Shown here one piece after another: positions 1-8,777 of a DNA stretch of 64,000 bases. This DNA comes from Pseudomonas sp. GD03858 (lineage in GTDB: Bacteria; Pseudomonadota; Gammaproteobacteria; Pseudomonadales; Pseudomonadaceae), in assembly GCF_029840925.1 (NCBI RefSeq), contig NZ_JAOCDM010000007.1, positions 31,069-95,068 of the forward strand, given 5' to 3'. The position numbers and the translations under genes were made by a program. The notes below the pieces were generated by a model. The model did not search any database. It was given only the letters and a program-made list of their open reading frames with translations, and was not told where the DNA came from. Every line of letters starts with the position of its first letter. Position 1 is the stretch's first letter.

Positions 1-1693
1 TCACGGCCTTGATCCGCCCGTAGGGCAGGGCGACGCGCAGCGCCGGACTGTCGTGGCGGGCGCGGTTGAGGTCGAGCAGCAGGTGCTCGTCGTCACTGCG
101 TCGCGCCAGTTCGCTGGGGCGCAACAGCTCGGGGCTGGCGCGCAGCAACTGCAGGACGATGGGCAGCAGGCTGTGGCGTTGGCCATCGACGACGATGCCC
201 AGTTCCAGGTCGAACCACTCGTGGCCTGGTGCTTCGTCGATGGTGGCGTACCAGTCGTCGACCTCGTGCAGGTTGAAGGCGAAGTCGCGGAGCACATCGA
301 TGGTCCAGCCGGCCTCGCGCAGGCGTGGCAGGCCCTCGCGGGCGAAGCGCAGCCAGGCTTCGTCGTCGGTCAGCTGGTACATCTCGCCAGCGCTGTCGGG
401 CAGGGCTTTGCTCTGGCGGGTGGCGGGCCTGAAGCCATGCTCGCGCAACACCTTGCGCAGGGCCTGCTCGGCCTGGGGGTGGCGACGGATGCGTTGGCTG
501 GTGCTGCCCACCAGGCGACTCAGCGGCTTGTCGTCGTTGCCGCTGGCGCGCAGGCCGTCATAGTCGAACGCCAGCGCGGCGCGATGCTGCATCTGCCGTT
601 GCATGCGCCCGGTCTTGGGCATGTAGGCGCTGAACTCGAGGCTGCCGAGGGTCAGGTGCGGGGTCGGCTCGAGGTCGTCGAGCAGCTCCTGTTGCACGGT
701 GGTGGGTGTGGGCAGGTGATGATTGAGGGCGTTGAGCTTGTGGCTGAGGGGCACGATGAGGTGTTCCGGTACATCAGGAGCAAGGGACAGCTGCAGGGCG
801 GTGTGCGGCTCGAGGTCGTGGGTCACGATGCCGACCTCCTTGCTGTCGACATCGAAGTAGTACAGCGGGACCAGTGGCAGCACGCAGTTCAGGCGCTCTT
901 CGCCGTTGTACCACATGCCCCGGTAGTCGCCGTTGTCCAGGCGTACCCAGCGGAAGTCCGCCTGGCGCGGCGCGCCCTGCACCAGCAGGGGCAGTTCTTC
1001 GATGAACAGCAGGCGCCCGGTATCCAGTGCCCGCTGCAGCAGCTCACCGCCCTCGTGGCCCTTTAGCGCGTAGCCGCGCTCATGGCCGTAGGGCACGGTC
1101 TGCGCCGAGAGCTGGCGCAGGATGCGCAGGTCTTCGTCCTTGACGAACTTGGGGGGCTCGTAGAGCAATTCATACAGGGACTGGATGCGGCTGTAGCGAA
1201 TGCCGTGCTCGTCGCGGGTGCCTTTGCGCACGCGCAGGGCGCAGTTTTCGTCACCGTTGAGCAGCAGCTGGTAGCAGACCATGCGTCCGCGCTTGTCTTC
1301 AACGGCTTCCTGGGCCGGGGGCGACTGGGCCAGGCTCTGCAGCCAGTGTTGCAGGTGATGGGGTAGCTGATCGCTCGGCGTCGTGCCGCCCTGGTAGGTA
1401 TTGGCCAGGGTGAACAGCACGGCGGCGCAGTGCTTGCAGTTCTCGCCAACCGGGCAGGAGCAACTGCCGCGTACATGGCACTGCCCGGATGGCCCGGCAG
1501 TGATGATGATTCGTTGGCGGTAGATATTGCTGCCGCTGCCGCGGCAGGTAGCCTCGATGCGCGAGTCGCCGTGGGACTGGATGTTCACCAGCCCCTGTTC
1601 GGCGTAGCGTTCGCCGCGTTGCAGGGTGGCTGCGGAAAAGTCGTGCTTCCAGCTCGGGTTCTCGGCTGCCAGCTTCTGCACATCGGCGTTCAC
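1..1693 (-). CDS. SWIM zinc-finger SNF2-type DEAD/DEAH helicase, N-terminal part (cut by window edge)
   Basis: The reading frame is open from a GTG at 1691-1693 to the left window edge, so about 564 N-terminal residues are visible and the helicase core would lie outside. Near residue 80 there is a SWIM zinc-binding signature, CSCPVGENCKH (CxC-x5-CxH). The remainder is the long N-terminal extension found in RapA/HepA-like SNF2 helicases of pseudomonads. No Walker motif is inside the window, so the helicase assignment rests on the SWIM domain, the family's usual layout and gene order. An in-frame stop lies just upstream of the GTG, which fixes the start. The gene begins 4 bases after the csiV-like stop and is probably cotranscribed with mfd and csiV. 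Confidence 0.75.
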   Translation of the reverse strand, partial: MNADVQKLAAENPSWKHDFSAATLQRGERYAEQGLVNIQSHGDSRIEATCRGSGSNIYRQRIIITAGPSGQCHVRGSCSCPVGENCKHCAAVLFTLANTYQGGTTPSDQLPHHLQHWLQSLAQSPPAQEAVEDKRGRMVCYQLLLNGDENCALRVRKGTRDEHGIRYSRIQSLYELLYEPPKFVKDEDLRILRQLSAQTVPYGHERGYALKGHEGGELLQRALDTGRLLFIEELPLLVQGAPRQADFRWVRLDNGDYRGMWYNGEERLNCVLPLVPLYYFDVDSKEVGIVTHDLEPHTALQLSLAPDVPEHLIVPLSHKLNALNHHLPTPTTVQQELLDDLEPTPHLTLGSLEFSAYMPKTGRMQRQMQHRAALAFDYDGLRASGNDDKPLSRLVGSTSQRIRRHPQAEQALRKVLREHGFRPATRQSKALPDSAGEMYQLTDDEAWLRFAREGLPRLREAGWTIDVLRDFAFNLHEVDDWYATIDEAPGHEWFDLELGIVVDGQRHSLLPIVLQLLRASPELLRPSELARRSDDEHLLLDLNRARHDSPALRVALPYGRIKAV

Positions 1694-1697
1694 GATT

Positions 1698-2258
1698 TCA
1701 CTGCTCCATCATTTCCGGATCCGGCAACGGGATTTTGCGCATGCCGGCTGGCGAGACCTTGAGCAGCAGTGCCAGGTGCCCGCCATCGAGGAAGGTCAGC
1801 TGGCCGGCTTTCATGTTGCTGTTGCTCTGCTTGAACTGCTCGCTGCGCAGCACGCCGCCGTTGGCGTCGAGCTGGTTGACCCAGAAGTTGGCGTCGACGG
1901 CGATGAAGCGATCTTCGCTGATGCGCAGGTTGCCTTCGATCGGGAAGTGGCCGAACTGTTCGTCGCCGACGCCCACGGCGACCGTGCTGGCGTCCTGTTG
2001 CCAGGCCTTGTGCAGCAGTACCGTGTAGTCGGCGGTGGCCTGCAGGCGGGTGACTTCGTCACCCAGCGCGGTCGGGCGCTCGGCGCCTTTGTCCAGGCGC
2101 GGCGCGCCGGCGCTCCAGTCCTCCGGGGCGAACGGACTGGTGAACGCCGCCACGGCGTTCTGCCGCACCAGGATCATTTCCACCTGATAGGGGCCTGCGG
2201 CGAAGGCTGGCGGCGCGAACAGCGTCAGCAGCAGGGTCAGGCAACGGATGGCACGCAT
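1698..2258 (-). CDS. CsiV-family periplasmic protein
   Basis: A 186-residue protein with a clear signal peptide: MRAIR, a hydrophobic stretch, and probable cleavage after PPAFA near residue 20. The mature part starts with YQVEMILVRQ, the beta-strand opening typical of the CsiV family (proteins named after a Vibrio polar-localised peptidoglycan-binding protein). It is expected in the periplasm; a peptidoglycan role is known only for relatives and is inferred here. It sits 9 bases downstream of mfd and 4 bases upstream of the SWIM helicase gene, so the three probably form one operon. Its function next to two DNA-acting enzymes is not obvious from the sequence. Confidence 0.75.
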   Translation of the reverse strand: MRAIRCLTLLLTLFAPPAFAAGPYQVEMILVRQNAVAAFTSPFAPEDWSAGAPRLDKGAERPTALGDEVTRLQATADYTVLLHKAWQQDASTVAVGVGDEQFGHFPIEGNLRISEDRFIAVDANFWVNQLDANGGVLRSEQFKQSNSNMKAGQLTFLDGGHLALLLKVSPAGMRKIPLPDPEMMEQ

Positions 2259-2267
2259 GAAGCTTCC

Positions 2268-5200
2268 TTATGAATTTTGTGGAGTGAGGCGCTCGAACAG
2301 CGCTTCCAGGGTGTTGAAACGTTCTTCGGGGCGTTCCATCGGTACCAGGAAGCGGAACTGGGTCGCGCCTTCGAACTTGTAGCGTTTGGGCTGGCCCTGG
2401 ATCAGCTTGATCAGGGTCAGCGGGTCGACCGGGGTCTCGGCCTCGAACTCGAGCTTGCCGCCGTTGGGGCCGGCGTCGACTTTCTTGATGCCGAGCTTTT
2501 CCGCCTGCAGCTTGAGCAGGGTCAGGCGCATCAGGTTCTTGGTCGGCTCGGGCAGCAGGCCGAAGCGGTCGATCATCTCTACCTGCAGGTCCTTGAGGCC
2601 TTCTTCGTCGGCCGCCGAGGCAATGCGCTTGTAGAGGATCAGGCGCGCATGCACGTCGGGCAGGTAGTCCTCGGGGATCAGCGCCGGCAGGCGCAGGTTG
2701 ATTTCCGGACCGCCGCCCAGCGGCTGCTCGAGGTTGGGCTGGGTGCCCTTGCGGATGGCCTTGACCGCGCGCTCGAGCATTTCCATGTACAGGGTGAAGC
2801 CGACCGCCTGGATCTGCCCGCTCTGGCCTTCGCCGAGCAGCTCGCCGGCACCACGGATTTCCAGGTCGTTGGTGGCCAGGACGAAGCCTGCGCCCAGGTC
2901 CTGGGTGTTGGCGATGGCCTCCAGGCGCTTTTCGGCGTCGGCGCTGATCTGTTGGCGCGGTGGCGTCAGCAGGTAGGCGTAGGCCTGGTGGTGGCTACGG
3001 CCGACCCGGCCGCGCAGCTGGTGCAGCTGGGCCAGGCCGAACTTGTCGGCGCGCTCGATGACGATGGTGTTGGCGCTGGGCACGTCGATGCCGGTCTCGA
3101 TGATGGTCGAGGCGATCAGCACGTTGAAGCGCTTGTGATAGAAGTCGCTCATCACCTGTTCGAGTTCGCGCTCGCGCATCTGCCCGTGACCGATGCCGAT
3201 GCGCGCCTCGGGTACCAGTTCGGCCAGTTCTGCGGCGCACTTCTCGATGGTCTTGACGTCGTTGTGCAGGTAGTACACCTGGCCGCCGCGCAGCAGTTCG
3301 CGCAGCAGCGCTTCCTTGACCGTGCTCTTGTTCTGCTCCATGACGAAGGTGCGCACCGACAGGCGCCGCGCTGGCGGGGTGGCGATGATCGACAGGTCGC
3401 GCATGCCCGACACCGCCATGTTCAGCGTGCGCGGAATGGGCGTTGCGGTCAGGGTGAGGATGTCCACCTCGCTGCGCAGGGCCTTGAGCTGTTCCTTCTG
3501 GCGCACGCCGAAACGGTGCTCTTCGTCGATGATGGCCAGGCCCAGGTCCTTGAAGCGCACATCGTCCTGCAGCAGCTTGTGGGTGCCGATGAGGATGTCG
3601 ATCTTGCCTTCGGCCAGTTCCGCCGCGGCGCTGGCCACTTCCTTGGCCGACTTGAAGCGGCTCATCACCTCGACCTTCACCGGCCAGTCGGCGAAGCGGT
3701 CGCGGAAGCTGTTGTAGTGCTGCTGGGCGAGCAGGGTGGTGGGCACCAGCAATGCGACCTGGCGCCCGCCGTGTACGGCGATGAAGGCGGCGCGCATGGC
3801 CACTTCGGTCTTGCCGAAGCCGACGTCGCCACACACCAGGCGGTCCATGGGCTGGCCGGCGAGCATGTCGGCGCGTACCGCCTCGATGGCCGCCTGTTGG
3901 TCGGGGGTTTCCTCGAACGGGAAGCCGGCGCTGAAAGTGGCGTAGTCGGCGGCCGGATCGGCGAAGGCATAGCCTTTGCGCGCGGCGCGGCGGGCATAGA
4001 TGTCGAGCAGTTCGGCGGCAACATCGCGCACCTGTTCGGCGGCCTTGCGCTTGGCTTTCTGCCAGGCTTCGGAGCCCAGTCGGTGCAGCGGCGCCAGGGC
4101 ATCGTCGCTGCCGGTGTAGCGGGCGATGAGGTGCAGGTTGGCCACCGGCACATAGAGCTTGGCGCCCTCGGCGTACTCGAGGGTGAGGAATTCGGCGGCC
4201 TGGCCGTCGATTTCCAGGGTGGCCAGGCCCAGGTAGCGGCCCACGCCGTGGTCGATGTGCACCACCGGCGCGCCTTCGCGCAGCTCGGTGAGGTTCTTGA
4301 TCACCGCGTCGTTGGCCGCCTCGCCGCGTTTCTCGCGACGCCTTCGCTGCATCACGCGCTGGCCGAACAGTGGGCTCTCGGCCACCAGGGCCAGGCCTGG
4401 GTCGTCCAGCAACAGGCCATCGTCAAGCGGGGCGATGGTGATCGCCAGACGCTCGTTGCCGGTGACGAAGTCGGCCCAGCCGTCGACGGTCTGCGGGCGC
4501 AGCTTCAAGCGCTCGAGCAGCTCCAGCAGCACTTCGCGTCGGCCCGCCGATTCGGCCGTGAACAGCACGCGGCCAGGGAACTGGTCGAGGAAGTTCGACA
4601 GCTCCGCCAGCGGCTGGTTGGCCTTGGCCTCGATGGCCAGGTTGGGCAGGGCGCGGGCCGGGAAGCGTTCGCGGCCGGCGCCAGGCTCGACGTCATCGGC
4701 GCCGATCACCACGCGCGGCCATTGCTTGAGGCGGGCGAAGCAGTCCTCGACCGGGAGGAACAGCTCTGCTGGCGGCAGCAGCGGGCGACTGAGGTCGCCG
4801 CGACGTTCTTCATAGCGCCCGCGCACGTCGTTCCAGAAGTGCTCGGCGGCTTGCTCCACGCCCGGCAGGGAGAACACCTGGGTGTCGGCTGGCAGGTAGT
4901 CGAACAGGGTGGCGGTTTCTTCGAAGAACAGCGGCAGGTAGTACTCGATGCCGGCGGGGATGATGCCGCTGGTGAGGTCCTGGAAGATCGCGCTGCGGCG
5001 GAAGTCCACGTCGAAGCGTTCGCGAAAGCGCGCCTTGAAACGCGTCACTTCGTCCTTCTGCATGGGGAACTCGCGCGCCGGCAGAAGGCGGATCGAGTCG
5101 ACCTTGTCGATCGAACGCTGCGACTCCGGGTCGAAGGTGCGCAGGGTTTCGATCTCGTCGTCGAACAGGTCGATGCGGTACGGCGTCTTGCTGCCCATGG

Positions 5201-5717
5201 GGAACAGGTCGATCAGCGCGCCGCGCACGGCGAACTCGCCATGCTCGTAGACCGTGTCGACGCAGCGGTAGCCGCTGGCCTCCAGGCGCGTGCGCATCTG
5301 CTCGACGTCGATCTTCTGGCCCACGTCCAGCACCAGGCTGCTGCCCAGCAGGAAGCGCGTGGGGGCAAGGCGATGCAGGGCGGTGGTGATAGGCACGACG
5401 AGGATGCCGTGGTCCAGCTCCGGCAACCGGTACAGGCTGGCGATGCGCTGGGAGATGATGTCCTGGTGCGGCGAGAACAGGTCGTAGGGCAGGGTTTCCC
5501 AGTCGGGGAACGGCAGCACCGGCAGGTCCGGGGCGAAGAAGCGCAGCTCCTGCTCCAGGCGATCGGCGGCCTGGCTGTCGGCGGTCAGCAACAGGGTGAA
5601 GCGACCAGCGGTGCTGGCCGCCTCGGCGACGGCCAGGCTCAAGGCCGCGCCGGGCAGGTTGCCCCAGGTTTGTTTGCCGGCCGTGGCCGACAGTTTCGGT
5701 AGGCGCAGAACTGACAC
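2268..5717 (-). CDS. mfd: Transcription-repair coupling factor Mfd
   Basis: A 1149-residue protein, the usual Mfd length. Mfd recognises RNA polymerase stalled at DNA lesions, dislodges it using ATP and recruits UvrA for nucleotide excision repair. Visible features are the UvrB-like N-terminal module (FPDWETLPYDLFSPHQD near residue 75), the RNA polymerase-interaction region around residue 500 (HIDHGVGRYLGL), Walker A CGDVGFGKTEVA near residue 629, Walker B-type IIDEEHRFGVRQ near residue 729, the RecG-like translocation region (QLRGRVGRSHHQAYAYLL), and a C-terminal TRCF domain. The start is GTG at 5715-5717 with a GGAG about 12 bases upstream; no better start was seen. It is the first gene of the mfd-csiV-helicase set and is divergent from gap. 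Confidence 0.97.
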   Translation of the reverse strand: MSVLRLPKLSATAGKQTWGNLPGAALSLAVAEAASTAGRFTLLLTADSQAADRLEQELRFFAPDLPVLPFPDWETLPYDLFSPHQDIISQRIASLYRLPELDHGILVVPITTALHRLAPTRFLLGSSLVLDVGQKIDVEQMRTRLEASGYRCVDTVYEHGEFAVRGALIDLFPMGSKTPYRIDLFDDEIETLRTFDPESQRSIDKVDSIRLLPAREFPMQKDEVTRFKARFRERFDVDFRRSAIFQDLTSGIIPAGIEYYLPLFFEETATLFDYLPADTQVFSLPGVEQAAEHFWNDVRGRYEERRGDLSRPLLPPAELFLPVEDCFARLKQWPRVVIGADDVEPGAGRERFPARALPNLAIEAKANQPLAELSNFLDQFPGRVLFTAESAGRREVLLELLERLKLRPQTVDGWADFVTGNERLAITIAPLDDGLLLDDPGLALVAESPLFGQRVMQRRRREKRGEAANDAVIKNLTELREGAPVVHIDHGVGRYLGLATLEIDGQAAEFLTLEYAEGAKLYVPVANLHLIARYTGSDDALAPLHRLGSEAWQKAKRKAAEQVRDVAAELLDIYARRAARKGYAFADPAADYATFSAGFPFEETPDQQAAIEAVRADMLAGQPMDRLVCGDVGFGKTEVAMRAAFIAVHGGRQVALLVPTTLLAQQHYNSFRDRFADWPVKVEVMSRFKSAKEVASAAAELAEGKIDILIGTHKLLQDDVRFKDLGLAIIDEEHRFGVRQKEQLKALRSEVDILTLTATPIPRTLNMAVSGMRDLSIIATPPARRLSVRTFVMEQNKSTVKEALLRELLRGGQVYYLHNDVKTIEKCAAELAELVPEARIGIGHGQMRERELEQVMSDFYHKRFNVLIASTIIETGIDVPSANTIVIERADKFGLAQLHQLRGRVGRSHHQAYAYLLTPPRQQISADAEKRLEAIANTQDLGAGFVLATNDLEIRGAGELLGEGQSGQIQAVGFTLYMEMLERAVKAIRKGTQPNLEQPLGGGPEINLRLPALIPEDYLPDVHARLILYKRIASAADEEGLKDLQVEMIDRFGLLPEPTKNLMRLTLLKLQAEKLGIKKVDAGPNGGKLEFEAETPVDPLTLIKLIQGQPKRYKFEGATQFRFLVPMERPEERFNTLEALFERLTPQNS

Positions 5718-5831
5718 GGGAGATTGGACTCCAAGCGTTGCGGCAAAGAGATCGATTGTACCGGTGACGGGGCGCGCTGTCAGGCTCGAAAGGGCATTGC
5801 GACGGGGTCTGGCGCCGGCGACAGGCGCTCA

Positions 5832-5860
5832 TTGCCCGATACGCCGCGGGGCGTCATAAT
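5832..5860 (+). promoter_or_regulatory. Candidate sigma70 promoter of gap
   Basis: TTGCCC at 5832-5837 and CATAAT at 5855-5860 are separated by 17 bases, a good match to sigma70 -35 and -10 boxes. The pair lies 40 bases upstream of the chosen gap start in the divergent mfd/gap intergenic region. This is a motif reading only; no start site is known. Confidence 0.5.
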
Positions 5861-5899
5861 GTAGCCCCTTTTTTGTTCCCCTACATGTGGAAGGTTACC

Positions 5900-7348
5900 G
5901 TGACTCAGAAGCCCGACCAGTGTCTTGGTGAGTGGATCGATCGTGAAGCCCTGGCTGAAGCGATGATCCCGCTTATCGGTCAGCTCTACCGCAACAACAA
6001 CGTGGTGAGCTCGATCTATGGCCGCAGCCTGATCAACCGTTCGGTTATCTCGATCCTCAAAGCCCACCGCTTTGCCCGTCACCGTCAGACCGACGAGACC
6101 GAGCTGTCCGTCCACGAGACATTCCCCCTGCTCAAGGCCATGAGCGAGCTGAAACTGGGCGCCGCTTCGGTGGACCTGGGCAAGCTGGCCAACAAGTTCA
6201 AGGTCGAAGGCAATGGCCGCAGCGCCGAGCAGTTCGTGCGTGACGAACTGGCCGACGTCGTGGGTCAGCAGAACGCTTCCGCACGCAAGGGCACCGACGT
6301 CGTCCTGTACGGCTTCGGTCGCATCGGCCGCCTGCTGGCGCGCATCCTCATCGAGAAGACCGGTGGCGGCGACGGCCTGCGCCTGCGCGCCATCGTCGTG
6401 CGCAAGGGCGCCGAGAACGACCTGGTCAAACGCGCCAGCCTGCTGCGCCGTGACTCGGTGCACGGTCCGTTCGATGGCACCATCGTCATCGACGAAGCCA
6501 ACAACACCATCACCGCCAACGGCAACCTGATCCAGGTGATCTATGCCAAGAGCCCGAGTGAAGTCGACTACACCCAGTACGGCATCCACGATGCGCTGAT
6601 CGTCGACAACACCGGTGTATGGCGCGACGCCGACGGCCTCGGCCAGCACCTGGCCTGCCCAGGCGCCGCCCGCGTGATCCTCACCGCGCCGGGCAAGGGC
6701 GCGCTGAAGAACATCGTGCATGGCATCAACCACGGCGACATCAGCGCCGACGACAAGATCATCTCGGCGGCGTCCTGCACCACCAACGCCATCGTGCCGG
6801 TGCTCAAGGCCATCAACGACCAGTACGGCATCGTCAACGGCCACGTCGAGACCGTTCACTCGTTCACCAACGACCAGAACCTGATCGACAACTTCCACAA
6901 GGGCAGCCGTCGTGGCCGTGCCGCGCCGCTGAACATGGTCATCACCGAGACCGGTGCCGCCACCGCCGCCGCCAAGGCACTGCCGGTGCTCAAGGGCAAG
7001 CTGACCGGCAACGCGATCCGTGTACCGACGCCGAACGTGTCGATGGCCATTCTCAACCTGAACCTGGAGAAGGCCACCAACCGCGAAGAGCTGAACGAGT
7101 ACCTGCGCCAGACCGCCATGCACTCGGACCTGCACAAGCAGATCGACTACGTCAGCTCCCAGGAAGTGGTGTCCACCGACTTCGTTGGCTCGCGCCACGC
7201 CGGTGTGGTCGACGCCGAGGCGACCATCTGCAACGACAACCGCGTTGTCCTGTACGTCTGGTACGACAACGAGTTTGGTTACAGCTGCCAGGTGGTCCGC
7301 GTGATGGAAGACATGGCCGGTGTGAACCCGCCAGCGTTTCCACGCTGA
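5900..7348 (+). CDS. gap: Glyceraldehyde-3-phosphate dehydrogenase, long form
   Basis: Interconverts glyceraldehyde-3-phosphate and 1,3-bisphosphoglycerate with NAD(P). The protein has 482 residues from the GTG at 5900, preceded by GGAAGG at 5889-5894. In-frame starts at 5873 (TTG) and 5885 (ATG) lack a comparable ribosome binding site. The Rossmann motif YGFGRIGRLLARIL lies near residue 132 and the catalytic cysteine is in SAASCTTNAIVP near residue 293. About 125 residues precede the Rossmann fold, an extension absent from the classical ~335-residue enzyme but usual for the Gap encoded beside mfd in pseudomonads. The gene is divergent from mfd and ends at a strong terminator. Confidence 0.95.
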   Translation: MTQKPDQCLGEWIDREALAEAMIPLIGQLYRNNNVVSSIYGRSLINRSVISILKAHRFARHRQTDETELSVHETFPLLKAMSELKLGAASVDLGKLANKFKVEGNGRSAEQFVRDELADVVGQQNASARKGTDVVLYGFGRIGRLLARILIEKTGGGDGLRLRAIVVRKGAENDLVKRASLLRRDSVHGPFDGTIVIDEANNTITANGNLIQVIYAKSPSEVDYTQYGIHDALIVDNTGVWRDADGLGQHLACPGAARVILTAPGKGALKNIVHGINHGDISADDKIISAASCTTNAIVPVLKAINDQYGIVNGHVETVHSFTNDQNLIDNFHKGSRRGRAAPLNMVITETGAATAAAKALPVLKGKLTGNAIRVPTPNVSMAILNLNLEKATNREELNEYLRQTAMHSDLHKQIDYVSSQEVVSTDFVGSRHAGVVDAEATICNDNRVVLYVWYDNEFGYSCQVVRVMEDMAGVNPPAFPR

Positions 7349-7366
7349 TCCGCTTGTAATGCGTTG

Positions 7367-7400
7367 AAAAAACGGGAACCTTCGGGTTCCCGTTTTTTTT
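7367..7400 (+). terminator. Rho-independent terminator of gap
   Basis: AAAAAACGGGAACC, loop TTCG, then GGTTCCCG followed by eight T. The perfect stem, UUCG tetraloop and long U-tract lie 18 bases after the gap stop codon. Confidence 0.92.
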
Positions 7401-7423
7401 GCTCCTCGCATCAGTGCGATCGT

Positions 7424-7540
7424 TGTAGGAGCGGCCTTGTGTCGCGAACGGGCCGCAAAGCGGCCCCAGGTTTTCAGCGTCACTGCCACAATTGCCGGGG
7501 CTGCTGCGCAGCCCTTTCGCGACACAAGGCCGCTCCTACA
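7424..7540. repeat. REP pair in inverted orientation (REPIN)
   Basis: The arm at 7424-7448 (TGTAGGAGCGGCCTTGTGTC and 5 more bases) is repeated as its exact reverse complement at 7516-7540. Between the arms are two smaller GC-rich hairpins. It lies between the gap terminator and apbE and is one of nine REP sites in this window. Confidence 0.9.
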
Positions 7541-7575
7541 CCGACCGCGTGGGCAGGTCAACCGAGAGATCTAAG

Positions 7576-8574
7576 TTGCGCACAGTTCTTCTGCTCTGCC
7601 TGTTGTTGCTGTCAGCCTGCAACCAAGGCCCCACCCTCGAGCGCTTCGGCGGCCCGACCATGGGCAGCAGCTACAGCATCCAGTACGCGCGCCAACCTGG
7701 CGGCCCGGCGCCAGCGCAGGTCCAGGCCGAGGTCGAGGCCATCCTCCAGTCCATCGACGCCCGCTACTCCACCTACCGTGGCGACTCAACCGTCAGTCGT
7801 TTCAACCAGCTCCCGGCCGGCCAGTGCCTGGCGGTCGACGCCGACCTGTTCGAGCTGGCCAGCTTCGGTCAGCACCTGGCCGAACAGAGCCAGGGCGCTT
7901 TCGACCTTACCGTAGAACCGCTGCTCGATCTCTGGGGCTTCGGCCCCCAGGCCCGTGAGATGCACGTGCCGGATCCTCAGGCCCTGGCCATCGCTCGCCA
8001 GCGCGTGGGCTACCGTCACCTGCGTCTTGAGGGTGGCAGTCTATGCAAGGACGCCGCCATCGAGTTGGACTTCAACGGCATCGCCGCCGGCCATGCCGTC
8101 GACCTGATCGCCGAGCGCCTGCATGGCATGGGCATCGACAGCTTCCTCGCCGAAGCTACCGGCGAGCTCAAGGCCGTTGGGCGCAAACCCGACGGCAGTG
8201 CCTGGCGGATAGCCCTGGAGTTGCCACGAGAGGACCGCCAGATCGCCCGCCAGGTCATCGACGTGCAGGGCCTCGCCGTGTCCACCTCGGGTGACTATCG
8301 TCATTATTTCGAGGACAATGGCCGGCGCTATTCGCACACCTTCGACGCCCGCCTCGGGCGCCCGGTCGAGCATGACCTGGCGTCGGTGACCGTGCTCGAC
8401 GCTTCAGCGTTGCTGGCTGATGGCTATTCCACCTTGCTGCTGATCCTGGGCCCGCGGCGAGGCTGGGACTTCGCCCTGGCCAATGGCATCGCCGCGGTGC
8501 TGGTGACCCGGGTCGAGGGTGGCTTCGTCTCCCGGTCTACCCCGGCGTTCGAGCAGGCGCTGAAAGGCGAGTGA
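7576..8574 (+). CDS. apbE: FAD:protein FMN transferase, ApbE family lipoprotein
   Basis: ApbE enzymes attach FMN from FAD to threonines of target flavoproteins such as NQR/RNF subunits, acting at the periplasmic side of the membrane. The protein has 332 residues from TTG at 7576, with a purine-rich GAGAG 7 bases upstream. This start puts a lipoprotein signal (LLLLSAC lipobox, Cys near residue 16) at the N-terminus; longer in-frame starts reach into the REP pair and look artificial. Family motifs are GGPTMGSSYSIQY near residue 24, the DARYSTYRGDSTVSRFN segment, and IELDFNGIAAGHAVD. The gene stands between gap and sthA. Confidence 0.9.
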   Translation: MRTVLLLCLLLLSACNQGPTLERFGGPTMGSSYSIQYARQPGGPAPAQVQAEVEAILQSIDARYSTYRGDSTVSRFNQLPAGQCLAVDADLFELASFGQHLAEQSQGAFDLTVEPLLDLWGFGPQAREMHVPDPQALAIARQRVGYRHLRLEGGSLCKDAAIELDFNGIAAGHAVDLIAERLHGMGIDSFLAEATGELKAVGRKPDGSAWRIALELPREDRQIARQVIDVQGLAVSTSGDYRHYFEDNGRRYSHTFDARLGRPVEHDLASVTVLDASALLADGYSTLLLILGPRRGWDFALANGIAAVLVTRVEGGFVSRSTPAFEQALKGE

Positions 8575-8777
8575 AAGGCAAGCCACGGATGATCGCCGCC
8601 ATGGAGTCGGTGGAACCACATGTAGTGCAGGCAACAGTGGCCTACGACGCGACCAAGGGTTAATGTGCGCGGCGTTCACGCTTGATTAGACTGCACCCGA
8701 ATTTTCTCATGGCGCCCCGGCGACATGATCGCGCCCCGCGGCCATCCGGCCGGCGGGCCAGTTCTGAAGGAGTACGC

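Noticed and set aside
5780..7561. 593-codon minus-strand frame opposite gap
   Set aside because: Antisense of gap; the product has no recognisable motif and the plus-strand protein is certain.
8589..8663. 24-codon frame after apbE reading MIAAMESVEPHVVQ
   Set aside because: Too short, without a clear ribosome site or family; not enough support for a gene.
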